From positions 1-51,714 of the forward strand of contig CAKZLU010000008.1 in the NCBI GenBank assembly GCA_937127245.1: 51,714 nucleotides of DNA, read 5' to 3'. The DNA comes from an uncultured Actinomycetes bacterium. GTDB taxonomy: Bacteria; Actinomycetota; Geothermincolia; Fen-727; JACVIW01. The notes beneath the pieces were generated by a model, which saw only the letters and a list, made by a program, of their open reading frames with translations, was not told the origin of the DNA and did not search any database. Position numbers and translations under genes: made by a program. Below are positions 34,517 to 44,746 of the stretch, piece by piece; the stretch's first letter is position 1, and each line of letters starts with the position of its first letter.

Positions 34517-37066
34517 ATGATGCACGATAACTCAGAAAATAAAACTTTCGCATGTGATCTCCAAGACACGAAAAAGCTGGATGCAGACTTGCAGAAAGAG
34601 ATTGATGCCACTCAGCGCATGGACGTTCGCGTCTCCGGGATGGGATGCGCCGCTTGCGTGAGCAAGATCGAAAACGCGCTGTTTTCCATGGAGGGGGTTT
34701 CTTCAGCCCGGGCAAACCTCGCAAACGAAACGGTATCGGTAAGGTATTTCCCTGAAAGAATCGCTCCTCAGCGCATATTGGAGGTTCTTGAATCAATAGG
34801 ATATAAACCCATCGTTTCGAACGTGACCTTTTCAATAGAGGGCATAACCTGCCCCTCCTGCGTGGCCAAAATCGAAAGCGCCGTCAAAGGTGTTCCAGGT
34901 GTCATCGATGCAAACATAAACCCCGCTTCCGGGACTGCAAGCATAACATACGATCCCACCTACTCCGGTTTTCCCCAGTTCAAAAAAGCGATTGAGAGCG
35001 CAGGGGATTACACGGTCGTTCGAACGCCCGATGAAACCGAAATTCCAGCCGCAAGACTCGAGGCTCAGGAAGAGTATATTGCCTCCCTCACTAAATCGCT
35101 CATTATAAGCGCGACACTCACTTTCTTTATCACGTTGATAAGTATGGGCGAGAAACTACCCCTAATCCGCCTCCTGCCTCATCACCTGAAGAACTACCTT
35201 CTCCTTACGCTAACCGTTCCCGTGATGTTCTGGGCGGGTTTGCGCTTTCTCCGCGGAGCTGCCTCTGCCCTGAGACATAAGACATTTGATATGAACGTGC
35301 TAATCGCCATGGGGACTCTTTCCGCCTTCCTCTACAGCGTCTTTGCAACCTTCGCGCCGGAGAGTGCGTTAGGATCCCTTGCTGCTGGAGAGGGTCGCCT
35401 GCACGTCTATTACGATTCCGCCGCGATGATAATCACGCTCATGCTTCTCGGCAGAATGTTGGAGGCGAGGGCGAAGAGAAGGTCCTCTGACGCAATCGAG
35501 AAACTGCTCGGGCTTAGAGCGAAGATTGCCCACGTGATAAGGGACGGCAGGGAATTGGACGTGCCAATGGAAGAGGTGCTTGAGGGCGACATAGTCGTCG
35601 TCAGGCCAGGCGATACGATTCCCGCTGACGGCGTAATTATTGATGGGCAGTCCGCGGTAAACGAGTCAATGATAACCGGCGAGGACATGCCGGTTGACAA
35701 GAAACCCGGAGACGATGTCATAGGAGCCACCACCAACCTCACCGGCGCTTTCAAGTTCAAAGCGACAAAAGTAGGCAAGGATACTGTCCTTTATCAGATT
35801 GTCCGCCTTGTAGAAAAAGCTCAAGCAAGCAAAGCGCCAATACAGCGGGTCGCCGACAGGGTTGCCTCCTATTTCGTGCCGGCGGTTATTGCGATAGCGC
35901 TTGCCACCTTCGCGGTATGGCTTATTCTTGGTGAGGAGCCCTCGCTGACCAGGGCGCTCCTCAATTTTGTCGCGGTGCTCATCATAGCCTGTCCCTGCGC
36001 TCTCGGGCTTGCTACCCCGACTGCGATAATGGTTGCCACGGGAAGAGGTGCTGAGCTCGGTCTTCTTTTCAAGGGTGGGGACGTTCTCGAACGGGCAAGG
36101 GCAATAGACACTATCGTATTTGATAAAACTGGAACTCTCACAACAGGACGCCCTCAGGTAACCGACGTGATAAGCGCCGACGGAAAGGACCCGCTTTTAG
36201 TTTTGAGGATAGCGGCAAGCGCAGAGGCGTCATCGGAGCATCCCCTCGGCTTGGCTGTGAGACAGAAGGCTGTCGACTCCGGGCTTGAGCTTGAAGAGAT
36301 TGGTAATTTCGAGGCGGTACCGGGTAAAGGAGTTTTAGCGACGATAAATGGTAGGCGCGTTCTCGTGGGCAAACCAGCGTTCATGCTCGAGGAAGGAATT
36401 ACCCTGTCGGATCTTGAAGAGGAAATCCTCAAGTTGTCCGAACAGGGCAAGACAGTAATGGTCGTGGCCGTTGAAAAAGAGGCAAAAGGGCTAATTGCAA
36501 TTGCCGACACCGTCAAGGAGAACGCCTCAGTGGCGATTGAAAGCCTGAAGGAAATGGGTTTAGATGTTTTCCTTCTTTCCGGTGACACCGAGCGAACATC
36601 CCGCGCGGTTTCGCACAAGCTCGGCATTGATAAATATTTCGCTGAGGTTCTTCCAGATCAAAAAGTTGATGCAATAGCCAGGCTCCAGTCAGAGAAAAGG
36701 AAGGTGGCGATGGTTGGCGACGGCATAAACGATGCCCCCGCGCTGGTCTCGGCTGATGTTGGGATAGCGGTTGGCGCTGGCACCGATATCGCCATCGAGG
36801 CGTCCGACATTACCCTTATAAGCGACGACCTTATGGGCGTGCCGCGAGCTTTGAAACTCTCAAGGAAAACATACGGAGTAATAAAGCAGAACCTCTTCTG
36901 GGCTTTTTTCTACAACTCGCTTGGAATTCCCATTGCCGCTGGCGTTTTGTACCCCTTCTTTGGGATACTTCTAAACCCGGTATATGCCGCGGTAGCGATG
37001 GCTTTCTCCTCGGTCTCGGTGGTGACTAACTCACTCAGACTGAAGCGTTTCACGCCTCACGAATAG
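34517..37066 (+). CDS. copA: Copper-type P1B ATPase with two heavy-metal-associated domains
   Basis: About 849 residues. Two HMA domains carry GMGCAAC (about 41-47) and GITCPSC (about 109-115). The membrane metal site is CPC at about 492-494. The phosphorylation motif DKTGT starts near 535, SEHPLG is the nucleotide-domain HP motif, [10 protein letters not shown] lies near 734, and [11 protein letters not shown] plus the last membrane helices complete a P1B-1 (Cu+) exporter. It pumps Cu+ out of the cytoplasm using ATP. The ATG at 34517 is preferred over the TTG at 34475, which has no conserved residues. No CsoR or CopZ gene is near. Confidence 0.93.
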   Translation: MMHDNSENKTFACDLQDTKKLDADLQKEIDATQRMDVRVSGMGCAACVSKIENALFSMEGVSSARANLANETVSVRYFPERIAPQRILEVLESIGYKPIVSNVTFSIEGITCPSCVAKIESAVKGVPGVIDANINPASGTASITYDPTYSGFPQFKKAIESAGDYTVVRTPDETEIPAARLEAQEEYIASLTKSLIISATLTFFITLISMGEKLPLIRLLPHHLKNYLLLTLTVPVMFWAGLRFLRGAASALRHKTFDMNVLIAMGTLSAFLYSVFATFAPESALGSLAAGEGRLHVYYDSAAMIITLMLLGRMLEARAKRRSSDAIEKLLGLRAKIAHVIRDGRELDVPMEEVLEGDIVVVRPGDTIPADGVIIDGQSAVNESMITGEDMPVDKKPGDDVIGATTNLTGAFKFKATKVGKDTVLYQIVRLVEKAQASKAPIQRVADRVASYFVPAVIAIALATFAVWLILGEEPSLTRALLNFVAVLIIACPCALGLATPTAIMVATGRGAELGLLFKGGDVLERARAIDTIVFDKTGTLTTGRPQVTDVISADGKDPLLVLRIAASAEASSEHPLGLAVRQKAVDSGLELEEIGNFEAVPGKGVLATINGRRVLVGKPAFMLEEGITLSDLEEEILKLSEQGKTVMVVAVEKEAKGLIAIADTVKENASVAIESLKEMGLDVFLLSGDTERTSRAVSHKLGIDKYFAEVLPDQKVDAIARLQSEKRKVAMVGDGINDAPALVSADVGIAVGAGTDIAIEASDITLISDDLMGVPRALKLSRKTYGVIKQNLFWAFFYNSLGIPIAAGVLYPFFGILLNPVYAAVAMAFSSVSVVTNSLRLKRFTPHE

Positions 37067-37162
37067 GTAACCGACAGTAGGGTCGCTTTTCCCTGACCCA
37101 AAGGCAAAAATCTTGACATGAAAAAATTTCTGTCCCATGTATCTTGAGCCGCAGTTATTAAG

Positions 37163-37422
37163 CTTGGGTTTACCGACCGATTTTCTCATTCGCTGGATAT
37201 ATGGAAACAATGAACTATATCCATGTCATTAGGCTTGGGTGTGCCCACCGCCTGCTTCACCCTCCGTGCATGGTAACTTCACAAATTCGCCATCATGTTA
37301 GTTGCCTTGGTTGTGCCCACCGCCTATTTCACCAGGTGAATGGAGTATAAATGGAGTATATATATAGAGATAAGGGTGAGCCGCAGTTATTTGCCTTGGT
37401 TGTGCCCACCGCCTGCTTCACC
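37163..37422. repeat. Direct repeats with a conserved GTGCCCACCGCCT core
   Basis: Three near-identical 28-base units start CTTGG at 37234, 37306 and 37395 and share TGTGCCCACCGCCT and TTCACC. A diverged fourth begins at 37163. Start-to-start distances are 71, 72 and 89. The first and last are preceded by GAGCCGCAGTTATT. A TTGACA at 37113-37118 lies just upstream. The rest of the 730-base gap before phoB (37067-37800) shows no gene. The variable spacing and divergence argue against a working CRISPR array. Confidence 0.7.
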
Positions 37423-37800
37423 TCGCCTTATTTAAAAAGTGGTAACGGATTTAAGAGCCAGTTTTCAAAAAACTATCAGGTCGGACTTCAGGGAAACAAA
37501 CAAATCAAATCCCAGGACTGGATTTTAGCTCCAAGATAAGAACTCATGCCTCTCTGGCGCGCCTCCAATATCTTTCGTGATCTTCCGTGTTCCCCTTCCT
37601 TTTTCGCACCAACCCCCTGCCGATTCTCAAGCGACCGCAAACACTCCTTTCGTTCGATTTATGTCGAATTACTTGTAGAATTATTGTGGTTGATTTTGGA
37701 TTGAGCAATTGGCAGTTGATCTGGTGTCAAGAGTGTTCATGTGCGGTGAGCCGTAATAGCCGTAAGATCGACCAAATGCGCGTTAGGCGGGATTGACCAA

Positions 37801-38487
37801 ATGAAGAAGATACTTTTAATCGAAGATGAAGACGTGATGAGCGAGGCGATAGAGTATTCTCTTTCCCGTGAAGGCTTTGAAGTGGTAAGAGCTTCCGACG
37901 GGGTCGAGGGTCTTAAGATGTTCAGGTCGGACCCCCCGGATCTCGTTCTGCTTGACCTTATGCTTCCGGAGCTCGACGGACTTGAAGTCTGTCGCGAGAT
38001 CAGGAGGGAATCTCAAGTCCCCATCCTTATTATCACCGCCAAAGACTCTGACGTCGATGAAGTGGTGGGATTAGAGATCGGCGCGGATGATTATGTGCGC
38101 AAGCCGTTTAACATGCGCGCGCTCATCGCAAGGGTAAAGGCGCTGTTAAGAAGGGGGGAAAGAAAGGTCGCCGAGGTTACCACCTCAATAGTTGCGGGCG
38201 AAATCGAGCTGAACCCCGAGAGAAAAGAGCTTCTGATAAGAGGAAAGCCCGTGGAATTGACCCCGATGGAATACAAGGTGATTGAGAATCTAATGCGCAA
38301 CGCTGGAAAGACCATCTCAAGGGAGGTCCTATTAAACCATATATGGGGTGGCTCGTTTTACGGAGTGCCTAAAACCCTCGATGTTCACATTAGGCATTTA
38401 AGGGAGAAAATCGAGCGGGACCCTTCCAGGCCTGAGTACTTAAAAACTGTTAGAGGATTTGGTTACCGCTTCGAGCCACCTTCTTAG
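37801..38487 (+). CDS. phoB: PhoB/PhoP-type response regulator
   Basis: A 228-residue OmpR-family regulator. The receiver domain has the acidic pocket EDE (8-10), phospho-acceptor Asp52 in LVLLDLMLPE, and Lys near 102 in VRKPF. The C-terminal winged helix spans about 130-225 (LTPMEYKVIENLMRN, VPKTLDVHIRHLREKI, YLKTVRGFGYRF). It is followed after 10 bases by its kinase gene and then the pst locus, so control of phosphate uptake is the natural reading. GACCAAATG occurs twice just before and at the start codon, and GGCGG is the likely ribosome site. Confidence 0.92.
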   Translation: MKKILLIEDEDVMSEAIEYSLSREGFEVVRASDGVEGLKMFRSDPPDLVLLDLMLPELDGLEVCREIRRESQVPILIITAKDSDVDEVVGLEIGADDYVRKPFNMRALIARVKALLRRGERKVAEVTTSIVAGEIELNPERKELLIRGKPVELTPMEYKVIENLMRNAGKTISREVLLNHIWGGSFYGVPKTLDVHIRHLREKIERDPSRPEYLKTVRGFGYRFEPPS

Positions 38488-38497
38488 AGGTGAACGA

Positions 38498-39955
38498 ATG
38501 GAGCTCGTCGCGCGGATCACCCCCGCACCTGAAGAACACGTTTGCGAAGAATCGCAAGCCGACCAAAGTGTCTTTCGTGTTTACAGCATCGAAAGGGGAT
38601 GTCCCCCCCTCTTTCTGATACTTTTTACGGGTGTATCCCAGTCACCCCGCAATTTCCGAGGATTTGCTTCGATTTCCGTTCCTCTCGTTATCGCTATTGC
38701 GAGCCTGGTTGGATTTGCACTCGTTTTGATTGCTTTTATCTTTTATCGAAGAAGGCTCTCTTCGGACGCGGAGCTTTTGAAATCTGCTATTGACGGATTT
38801 TTGAAATATCAGGTTTTCGCTACTGATAAGCCCGTAAAATCGCCGCAAATGCAACTAGTTTTTCAGTCCACAAGGGATTTCATAGGAGAAATTGGAAAGA
38901 GAATGCTTGCCGCGGAAAGCGAACTCCAGACTCTTGGAAGAATACTTACTAACCTTCCCACAGGGGTTATTCACATTGATACCGCCGGAAAAATCACGAA
39001 AATGAATCTCGCCGCGGCCTCAATCCTTGCGGTCCGTGAAGAGAAAGCTCTTGGAAAGAGTTTAGGGCAGGTCGTCGCCGTCGTCGGTATTGATGAAATG
39101 GTTAGTAGAGCTCGCGGGGGAGAACAGCTGAAAAGCGAGTTCAACTTGTTCTTGCCAAGCGAGAGGCGGATATCATTAAGGCTGTATCCTCTCGGTGAGG
39201 TTTGCGGGGAAGGAAGCGAGGTCCTCTGTGTCATTGATGACGTAACAGCTTTGAAAAGGCTTGAGACAATCAGGCAGGAGTTTGTTGGTAACGTCTCACA
39301 TGAGTTGAGAACACCGCTTGCCAACATGACTGCCCTGGTCGGAGCGCTTCAGTCAGGTGGCATCGAAGATGGTGAAGTGGCTGCAAGATTTCTCGAGAAA
39401 TTGGAGAAAGAGATATCCTGGATGACGACCATGGTAGATGATCTTCTCACCCTTTCCAGGATCGAATCGGAGTTATCGCTTCCCCGCAGGGAAAAAATCG
39501 ATTTGGTTTCCATGCTGGCTGACGCCGCCTCGGAAAAACAGCGACTCGCTTGTGAGTACGGCGTGAGCATTGAGATAGAGCCTTACGCCGGACCAAACGA
39601 GTTCTTTGCCGACCCTGACCTTGTAAAACGTTCGATATTGAATCTTGTTGACAACGCGATAAGGTATAACCAACCGGGCGGAAAAGTGTCACTGCGGGCT
39701 TGCGTTGATGAGGGGATGTTGAAAATATTTGTGAGCGATACGGGGATCGGTATTCCCGAGGAGGATCTCGACAGGGTTTTCGAGAGATTCTATCGAGTAG
39801 ACGAGGCTCGGTCTAAGAACACGGGCGGAACAGGGCTTGGGCTTTCGATCGTCAAGCACGCGGCTCAGGTGCATAACGGAAGGGTGGAAGTTGAAAGTAG
39901 GGAAGGAAAGGGCTCGACTTTCACATTTGCTATTCCCTATGAACCGGCCGCGTGA
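38498..39955 (+). CDS. phoR: PhoR-type sensor histidine kinase
   Basis: A 485-residue kinase. One membrane segment lies at about 60-80 (SVPLVIAIASLVGFALVLIAF). A PAS domain follows at about 135-240 (LTNLPTGVIHIDTAGKI). The dimerisation box is VSHELRTPLANM (His near 267), and the ATPase domain has NLVDNAIRY, DTGIGIP and GGTGLGLSIV. The start at 38498 has an AGAGGTGA site. There is little sequence outside the membrane, so, as in PhoR of E. coli, the signal is probably received from PstB/PhoU rather than from external phosphate directly. Residues 1-55 are unusual and lack a clear first membrane helix. Confidence 0.9.
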   Translation: MELVARITPAPEEHVCEESQADQSVFRVYSIERGCPPLFLILFTGVSQSPRNFRGFASISVPLVIAIASLVGFALVLIAFIFYRRRLSSDAELLKSAIDGFLKYQVFATDKPVKSPQMQLVFQSTRDFIGEIGKRMLAAESELQTLGRILTNLPTGVIHIDTAGKITKMNLAAASILAVREEKALGKSLGQVVAVVGIDEMVSRARGGEQLKSEFNLFLPSERRISLRLYPLGEVCGEGSEVLCVIDDVTALKRLETIRQEFVGNVSHELRTPLANMTALVGALQSGGIEDGEVAARFLEKLEKEISWMTTMVDDLLTLSRIESELSLPRREKIDLVSMLADAASEKQRLACEYGVSIEIEPYAGPNEFFADPDLVKRSILNLVDNAIRYNQPGGKVSLRACVDEGMLKIFVSDTGIGIPEEDLDRVFERFYRVDEARSKNTGGTGLGLSIVKHAAQVHNGRVEVESREGKGSTFTFAIPYEPAA

Positions 39956-40285
39956 AAACATCAAATCCTGCGTGTTTTTAATCAAAGTGCCCCTTCCACA
40001 AACAGGCGATATTTCAGTGTCATCGTAATTTTTCCAAACCTTCAAGCGCTACATTCAACGATGCCCGCGCCGAAAAACTGCTGATTTCCTCTTTACCAAT
40101 TCTTAACCAAACAAACACCGGAAGTACAGGTTTCTACAACCACACATGAATGTGATTCATGGATACTTCTAGCCGGCTTGAAACTGAGGAGGTGATACAA
40201 CAGCTTATTTGTTTAATTCCCTCTGAAGGCTTGTTTTTGATTGTTAACTCGTAACCTGAATGTTAATCCGTATGGAGGTGTTTCA
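39956..40285. promoter_or_regulatory. pstS upstream region
   Basis: A 330-base gap with no gene. It holds a perfect 7-bp palindrome, CATGAAT/ATTCATG (40145-40161), and TTAA-rich motifs (TTAACC at 40107, TGTTAA at 40242 and 40261) that could be PhoB sites. None fits a known Pho box well enough to be sure. Confidence 0.35.
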
Positions 40286-41161
40286 ATGCGAAGGAAAAGG
40301 ATGTTAAGTTTCGTGGCTATCGCTATAACGGCAATTCTTCTGCTTCTACCAGGCTGCGGCAAAAAGGAAGAAAAGCCTGCCGAAGAAACCAAACCTGTTG
40401 AGCAGGAACTGTCTGGAGTCGTGAAATTGTCAGGTTCTACCACCGTTCTTCCCCTGGTGCAAGAGGCCGCTTCTCGATTCATGGATGAAAACCCCGAAGT
40501 TGATGTTGAGGTGCAGGGCGGTGGCTCAAGCGTTGGCATCACTCAGGTCAAAGAAGGCGTGGTCGATATCGGCATGAGTTCTCGCGATCTGAAATCTGAG
40601 GAAAATGACGGATCTCTTGTGGACCATAAGATCGCGCTTGATATTATCGCTATCGTTGTTCACCCTGAAGTGAACGTCAGTAGTTTGACCTCAGACCAGG
40701 TGAAGGCAATATTCACGGGGCAGATAAAGAAATGGAGCGAAGTCGGAGGTTCCGGCGGAGATATTGTCGTGGTGGTAAGGGATAAGGCTTCCGGAACGCG
40801 CGAGATGTTCGATGAGAAAGCCCTGGGATCGAGCAAGGATGCCCCCGTTGAGCCTGTTGCTTCCGCAATCGAGTGCAACTCAAACGGCATGGTCAGGGAG
40901 ACAGTTGCATCTACGAAAAACTCCATTGGTTATCTGTCAATCGGGTATCTCGACGAGAGCGTGAAGACCGTAAAGTACAACGATGTCGAGCCAGTTTTGG
41001 AGGAAGCGAAAGCTGGTAAATACACCCTCTCAAGGTATCTGCGTCTTTTCACGAAGGGGACGCCGACAGGCGCGGCCAAGGCTTTTATCGAATATGTGAT
41101 GGGTGACGAATTTCAGAGGGCGGTAGTCTCGAAAGACTACATACCCATATACGAGCTCTAA
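40286..41161 (+). CDS. pstS: Phosphate-binding lipoprotein of the Pst transporter
   Basis: A 291-residue substrate-binding protein. A signal peptide ends in the lipobox LLPGC, so it is a lipid-anchored protein on the outer face of the membrane. Residues about 40-70 (LSGSTTVLPLVQEAA) and DIGMSSRDLK form phosphate contacts, and DKASGTREMF is the conserved second-lobe motif. AIECNSNGMV and NSIGYLSIGY follow. GGAGGTG lies 5 bases before the ATG. It delivers phosphate to PstC/PstA. A terminator after it should keep its transcript more abundant than the rest. Confidence 0.95.
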   Translation: MRRKRMLSFVAIAITAILLLLPGCGKKEEKPAEETKPVEQELSGVVKLSGSTTVLPLVQEAASRFMDENPEVDVEVQGGGSSVGITQVKEGVVDIGMSSRDLKSEENDGSLVDHKIALDIIAIVVHPEVNVSSLTSDQVKAIFTGQIKKWSEVGGSGGDIVVVVRDKASGTREMFDEKALGSSKDAPVEPVASAIECNSNGMVRETVASTKNSIGYLSIGYLDESVKTVKYNDVEPVLEEAKAGKYTLSRYLRLFTKGTPTGAAKAFIEYVMGDEFQRAVVSKDYIPIYEL

Positions 41162-41190
41162 AAGCCCCCTATGCCAGATGCATCGCCGAT

Positions 41191-41246
41191 CGGGGCGCCT
41201 TTTCGGTGAAAACCGATTAGGTGCCCCGGACCCCCATCTTTTTTTA
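41191..41246 (+). terminator. Terminator or attenuator between pstS and pstC
   Basis: A 9-bp outer stem, CGGGGCGCCT with AGGTGCCCCG (one G-T pair), encloses a CGGT/ACCG inner stem with a GAAA loop. The sequence GACCCCCATC and then seven Ts follow. It lies in the 100-base gap between pstS and pstC and would let some transcripts end after pstS. Confidence 0.75.
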
Positions 41247-41261
41247 TATGATTTGAGGGAA

Positions 41262-42167
41262 ATGGGAATAAGCAGGTCAGTGAGGTTATCAAGAATAGTT
41301 AAAACCCCGGACAATTTTGTTAAGTGCGCCCTGTTCATCTGCTCTTCGCTAACCGTGTTCTTTGTTTTTCTGGTAATCGTTTTTATCTTAAGCTCCAGTG
41401 TCCCAGCGTTAAAAGAACTCGGCTTTAAAAACGTTTTCTTTTCGACAAAGTGGTCTCCCAATGTGTCTGCGCCGCTTAAAGGCAACTACGGAATTCTCGC
41501 GTTTTTAAACGGTACGATACTTACAACGATCGGCGCCCTGATACTCGGGGCGCCGCTCGGGGTGGGCACGGCGGTTTTCATTGATGAATATGCTCCGGTG
41601 TGGCTTAAAGGCCTTGTGTTTCGAGGTGTCGAAATTATTGCGGGTATTCCGTCTGTGGTCATCGGGTGGTTCGGCCTGACACTTCTTGTCCCCATGATTG
41701 CTGAGATAACAAATACAAGCGGTTATGGGATGTTTGCCGCTTCGCTTGTGTTAGCGCTCATGGTGGTGCCAACGATTACCACATTGAGTTTTGAGGCTCT
41801 TCAGGCGGTGCCGGAAGATATCCACGATGCGTCTGTCGCGCTCGGCGCGACGAGATGGCAAACAGTGAGCAGGGTTCTCCTGCCGGCGAGCCTGCGCGGG
41901 ATTGCAGCGGCGGTAATACTCGGCATGTGCAGGGCGATCGGTGAGACCATGGCTGTCCAGATGGTTATAGGAAACGCAAGACAGCTTACGTTCAACCCTC
42001 TTACGAGAACAAGCACGCTCACCACCAGAATAGTCACGGATATGGGTGAATCACACGGCGTTTTCCGGTCAGCCCTTTTCGCGCAGGGTCTTGTTCTTCT
42101 GATATTTTCTGCGGTTTTAATAATCATCGTTAGGGCTGCTTTGAAGGGAAGGGCTTTGAGTCAATGA
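41262..42167 (+). CDS. pstC: Phosphate ABC transporter permease
   Basis: About 301 residues, six membrane segments. The ABC-permease coupling loop reads ALGATRWQTVSRVLLPAS, and GIPSVVIGWFGL is the family motif after the third helix. The chosen ATG has GAGGG close by; an ORF extension to 41178 crosses the terminator hairpin and is rejected. It forms the channel with PstA. Its stop codon overlaps the pstA start. Confidence 0.92.
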   Translation: MGISRSVRLSRIVKTPDNFVKCALFICSSLTVFFVFLVIVFILSSSVPALKELGFKNVFFSTKWSPNVSAPLKGNYGILAFLNGTILTTIGALILGAPLGVGTAVFIDEYAPVWLKGLVFRGVEIIAGIPSVVIGWFGLTLLVPMIAEITNTSGYGMFAASLVLALMVVPTITTLSFEALQAVPEDIHDASVALGATRWQTVSRVLLPASLRGIAAAVILGMCRAIGETMAVQMVIGNARQLTFNPLTRTSTLTTRIVTDMGESHGVFRSALFAQGLVLLIFSAVLIIIVRAALKGRALSQ

Positions 42168-43018
42168 ATCCAAAGAGGGCAGACAGAATTGCAACCGTAG
42201 TATTCTGGTCACTTAGTATGACCACTTTGGCCGCTCTCCTGGTTATAATCGTGAGGATTCTGTCAAAAGGTCTTCTAAAGGCTTTGAACCCCTTTTTTGT
42301 TTTTGGAAAGCCCGAAGCCTTGAAAGCGGGGGGCGGGGTCCTTCCCATGGTGGTGTCGACACTGTACATAACCGTATTGACCGTTGTGATCGCTTTTCCA
42401 ATCGCTCTTGCTACGGCGATTTATCTTGCCGAATACACCCGCAGAGAGAGCAGGCTGACGCGGGTAATCCGCCTGTGTATTGACACGCTTGCCAGTCTTC
42501 CTTCAATAGTCTTCGGGCTTTTCGGGATGAGCCTTTTCGTAATTTTCCTCGGTTGGGGCTATTCGCTTGTAGCCGGGGCGGCGACCCTTGCGGTGCTTTC
42601 ATTGCCCGTTATCGCGAGGAGCGCGGAGGAGTCGATAAGAAGCGTGCCCGATACTTACCGGGAAGCGTCTTACAGTCTGGGAGCTTCCAAGTGGACCACA
42701 ATTAGGCAAGTCGTTTTGCCGTCTGCTTTTCCCGGCGTAATCACTGGGACGATTCTTGCCATTGGGAGAATAATCGGAGAGTCGGCTGCGGTCATATACA
42801 CGGCAGGTCTGTTCGTTAGAAAGATTCCGCTTAATCCTTTGAGAACGGGGGCTCCGCTTTCGGCTTACATCTGGTATGCTCAAGCTGAGGCCCGCATTCC
42901 CGATTTCAGGAGCGTGGTTGACGGCGGTGCCGCCCTTTTGCTCATAATTGTGCTGTTGGTTAATTTTGTTGCGCGAAAACTTGCGTCCTATTACAGGGAG
43001 AAGAAAATTGCGGGTTGA
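42164..43018 (+). CDS. pstA: Phosphate ABC transporter permease
   Basis: 284 residues, six membrane segments. The coupling loop is [19 protein letters not shown], and [14 protein letters not shown] matches the PstA/PstC family. The ATG overlaps the pstC stop by 4 bases, so translation is coupled. It pairs with PstC in the membrane. Confidence 0.92.
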   Translation: MNPKRADRIATVVFWSLSMTTLAALLVIIVRILSKGLLKALNPFFVFGKPEALKAGGGVLPMVVSTLYITVLTVVIAFPIALATAIYLAEYTRRESRLTRVIRLCIDTLASLPSIVFGLFGMSLFVIFLGWGYSLVAGAATLAVLSLPVIARSAEESIRSVPDTYREASYSLGASKWTTIRQVVLPSAFPGVITGTILAIGRIIGESAAVIYTAGLFVRKIPLNPLRTGAPLSAYIWYAQAEARIPDFRSVVDGGAALLLIIVLLVNFVARKLASYYREKKIAG

Positions 43019-43049
43019 TGGAGTGAGCGTCCAGTGCGGATTTGAACTC

Positions 43050-43832
43050 ATGGAGAAGCTTGAATGCAGGCTCGGCGTGCACAACCTTTCAGTTTATTAC
43101 GACGATTTCAAAGCACTTGAGAACATAAACCTTCTAATACCTTGCAAGCGTATCACCGCTTTCATCGGACCCTCAGGGTGTGGGAAAAGCACACTTCTTC
43201 GCTGCTTCAACAGGATGAATGATCTTGTGCCTGGTTCGTATGTGGAAGGTTCCATTTTTTTCGACGGGACAGATATCTTCTCTGATAACTACGACGTTAC
43301 CGAGCTTCGCAGAAAAGTCGGCATGGTCTTTCAAAAACCCAATCCTTTTCCTAAGACCGTCTACGAGAATGTCGCCTACGGTCCAAAGATAGCCGGAATA
43401 AAGAAGAAAGCGGTCCTCGATGAGATAGTGGAAAGGAGTTTGAAGCGTGCTGCCCTGTGGGATGAAGTGAAGGACAAGCTTCACTCCAGCGCGCTCAGGT
43501 TATCTGGTGGGCAGCAGCAGAGGTTGTGCATCGCGCGCGCGCTCGCTGTCGAACCTGAGATCATACTTCTCGATGAGCCTTGCTCGGCGCTCGACCCGAT
43601 TGCCACGCAGAGAATTGAGGACCTGCTTGTGGAGCTTGCGGAGAAATACACCATAATCATCGTGACCCACAACATGCAGCAAGCGGCGAGAATCAGCCAT
43701 TTCACGGCTTTCATGATGATTGAAGAACATGGCGATCCTGGCAGGATAATCGAGTTTGGGGAGACATCCTACATATTCACAAATCCTGACAACGAGAAGA
43801 CCGAGAGATACATAACCGGAAGGTTTGGTTAA
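43050..43832 (+). CDS. pstB: Phosphate ABC transporter ATP-binding protein
   Basis: 260 residues from the ATG at 43050. Walker [11 protein letters not shown]-loop [11 protein letters not shown], signature LSGGQQQR, Walker [14 protein letters not shown] and the His of VTHNMQ are all present, and NDLVPG and YITGRFG are typical of PstB. Earlier in-frame starts overlap pstA and lack conserved residues. It hydrolyses ATP to drive phosphate uptake. Confidence 0.94.
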   Translation: MEKLECRLGVHNLSVYYDDFKALENINLLIPCKRITAFIGPSGCGKSTLLRCFNRMNDLVPGSYVEGSIFFDGTDIFSDNYDVTELRRKVGMVFQKPNPFPKTVYENVAYGPKIAGIKKKAVLDEIVERSLKRAALWDEVKDKLHSSALRLSGGQQQRLCIARALAVEPEIILLDEPCSALDPIATQRIEDLLVELAEKYTIIIVTHNMQQAARISHFTAFMMIEEHGDPGRIIEFGETSYIFTNPDNEKTERYITGRFG

Positions 43833-43905
43833 CACGCGCTTAAGCGTGGCGAAGGGCTTTGGTTCTGATTGCTGGCTGTGACTGAGGACATAAAAGGGAG
43901 TTTTA

Positions 43906-44553
43906 ATGCCGCCATTGAGGAAGAGTTTTCAAGAGAGGTTCGAAGAGCTTGAGCGGGACCTCAACATAATGTGCAACAAGGGAGTCGAGACCGTTGAGAG
44001 AACGAGGAAAGCCGTTCTGAATCAGGATTTTGAACTCGCAAGGGAGATCATTGATGGCGATGACGATCTTGACGCTTTCATAATTCAGATTGAAGAAAAA
44101 GGGATTGAGGTTCTCGCTCTCCAAGCGCCAGTGGCTATAGACCTGAGGCGCATATTCGTGATGCTCAGGATCGCTATGCATATTGAAAGGGTGGGAGACC
44201 TTTGCGTAAACATATGCAAGGTGCTTTTAAGCCTAAAAGGTTATTCGATCTCTCCCAATGTAAAGGACAATTTCTCTGAGATGTTTAAGCGCGCGATTGA
44301 GATGCTCAGGCAATCTCTTGAATCTTTCAAAAATAAGGACTCAAGTCATGTAAGTGATCTGACCCAGATGGATGACAAGGTTGACAGGATCCACAGGGCT
44401 TTTCTCGAGGGAGTAAACGGCGGGGACCGAGAAGAGGTCGAGGTGACGGTTAGGGTCTTGATGATAGCGAGGTTTGTTGAGCGGATTGCGGATCACGCCG
44501 TTGACATTGGCGAGGACGTCAAATACATGGTAATCGGCAGATTTGTCGAATAA
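43906..44553 (+). CDS. phoU: Phosphate signalling protein PhoU
   Basis: 215 residues of two three-helix bundles. HIERVGDLCVNICK and FVERIADHAVDIGED are the two conserved metal-binding motifs (E..D..D/H..N/D). AAAAGGGAG precedes the ATG. It links the Pst transporter to PhoR, damping the regulon when phosphate is plentiful. A long palindrome follows 3 bases after its stop. Confidence 0.93.
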   Translation: MPPLRKSFQERFEELERDLNIMCNKGVETVERTRKAVLNQDFELAREIIDGDDDLDAFIIQIEEKGIEVLALQAPVAIDLRRIFVMLRIAMHIERVGDLCVNICKVLLSLKGYSISPNVKDNFSEMFKRAIEMLRQSLESFKNKDSSHVSDLTQMDDKVDRIHRAFLEGVNGGDREEVEVTVRVLMIARFVERIADHAVDIGEDVKYMVIGRFVE

Positions 44554-44556
44554 CCC

Positions 44557-44597
44557 AAAAATGCAAAAATGGTGCCAGGCACCATTTTTGCATTTTT
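44557..44597. repeat. GGTGCCAGGCACC palindrome (copy 2) and likely pst operon terminator
   Basis: A perfect 41-base palindrome: AAAAATGCAAAAATGGTGCC and its reverse complement around a central base. The core GGTGCC/GGCACC with T-rich right flank can act as a terminator for the pst operon. Confidence 0.85.
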
Positions 44598-44746
44598 ATT
44601 TGATTTTTTTGGTATTCTTGTTGATATGCGCAAACAAATGTCTATAATTTTATATAAATGCTAATCTTTGTTCGCCACAATAGTGGTGATGGTAAATAAG
44701 TTAGACTCACAAAACTCTCTTATCAAGGCCCCTGGAGATGTTCAAA

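Noticed and set aside
37163..37422. CRISPR array
   Set aside because: Only three close units, one spacing of 89 instead of 72, a diverged first unit and no cas genes in the window.
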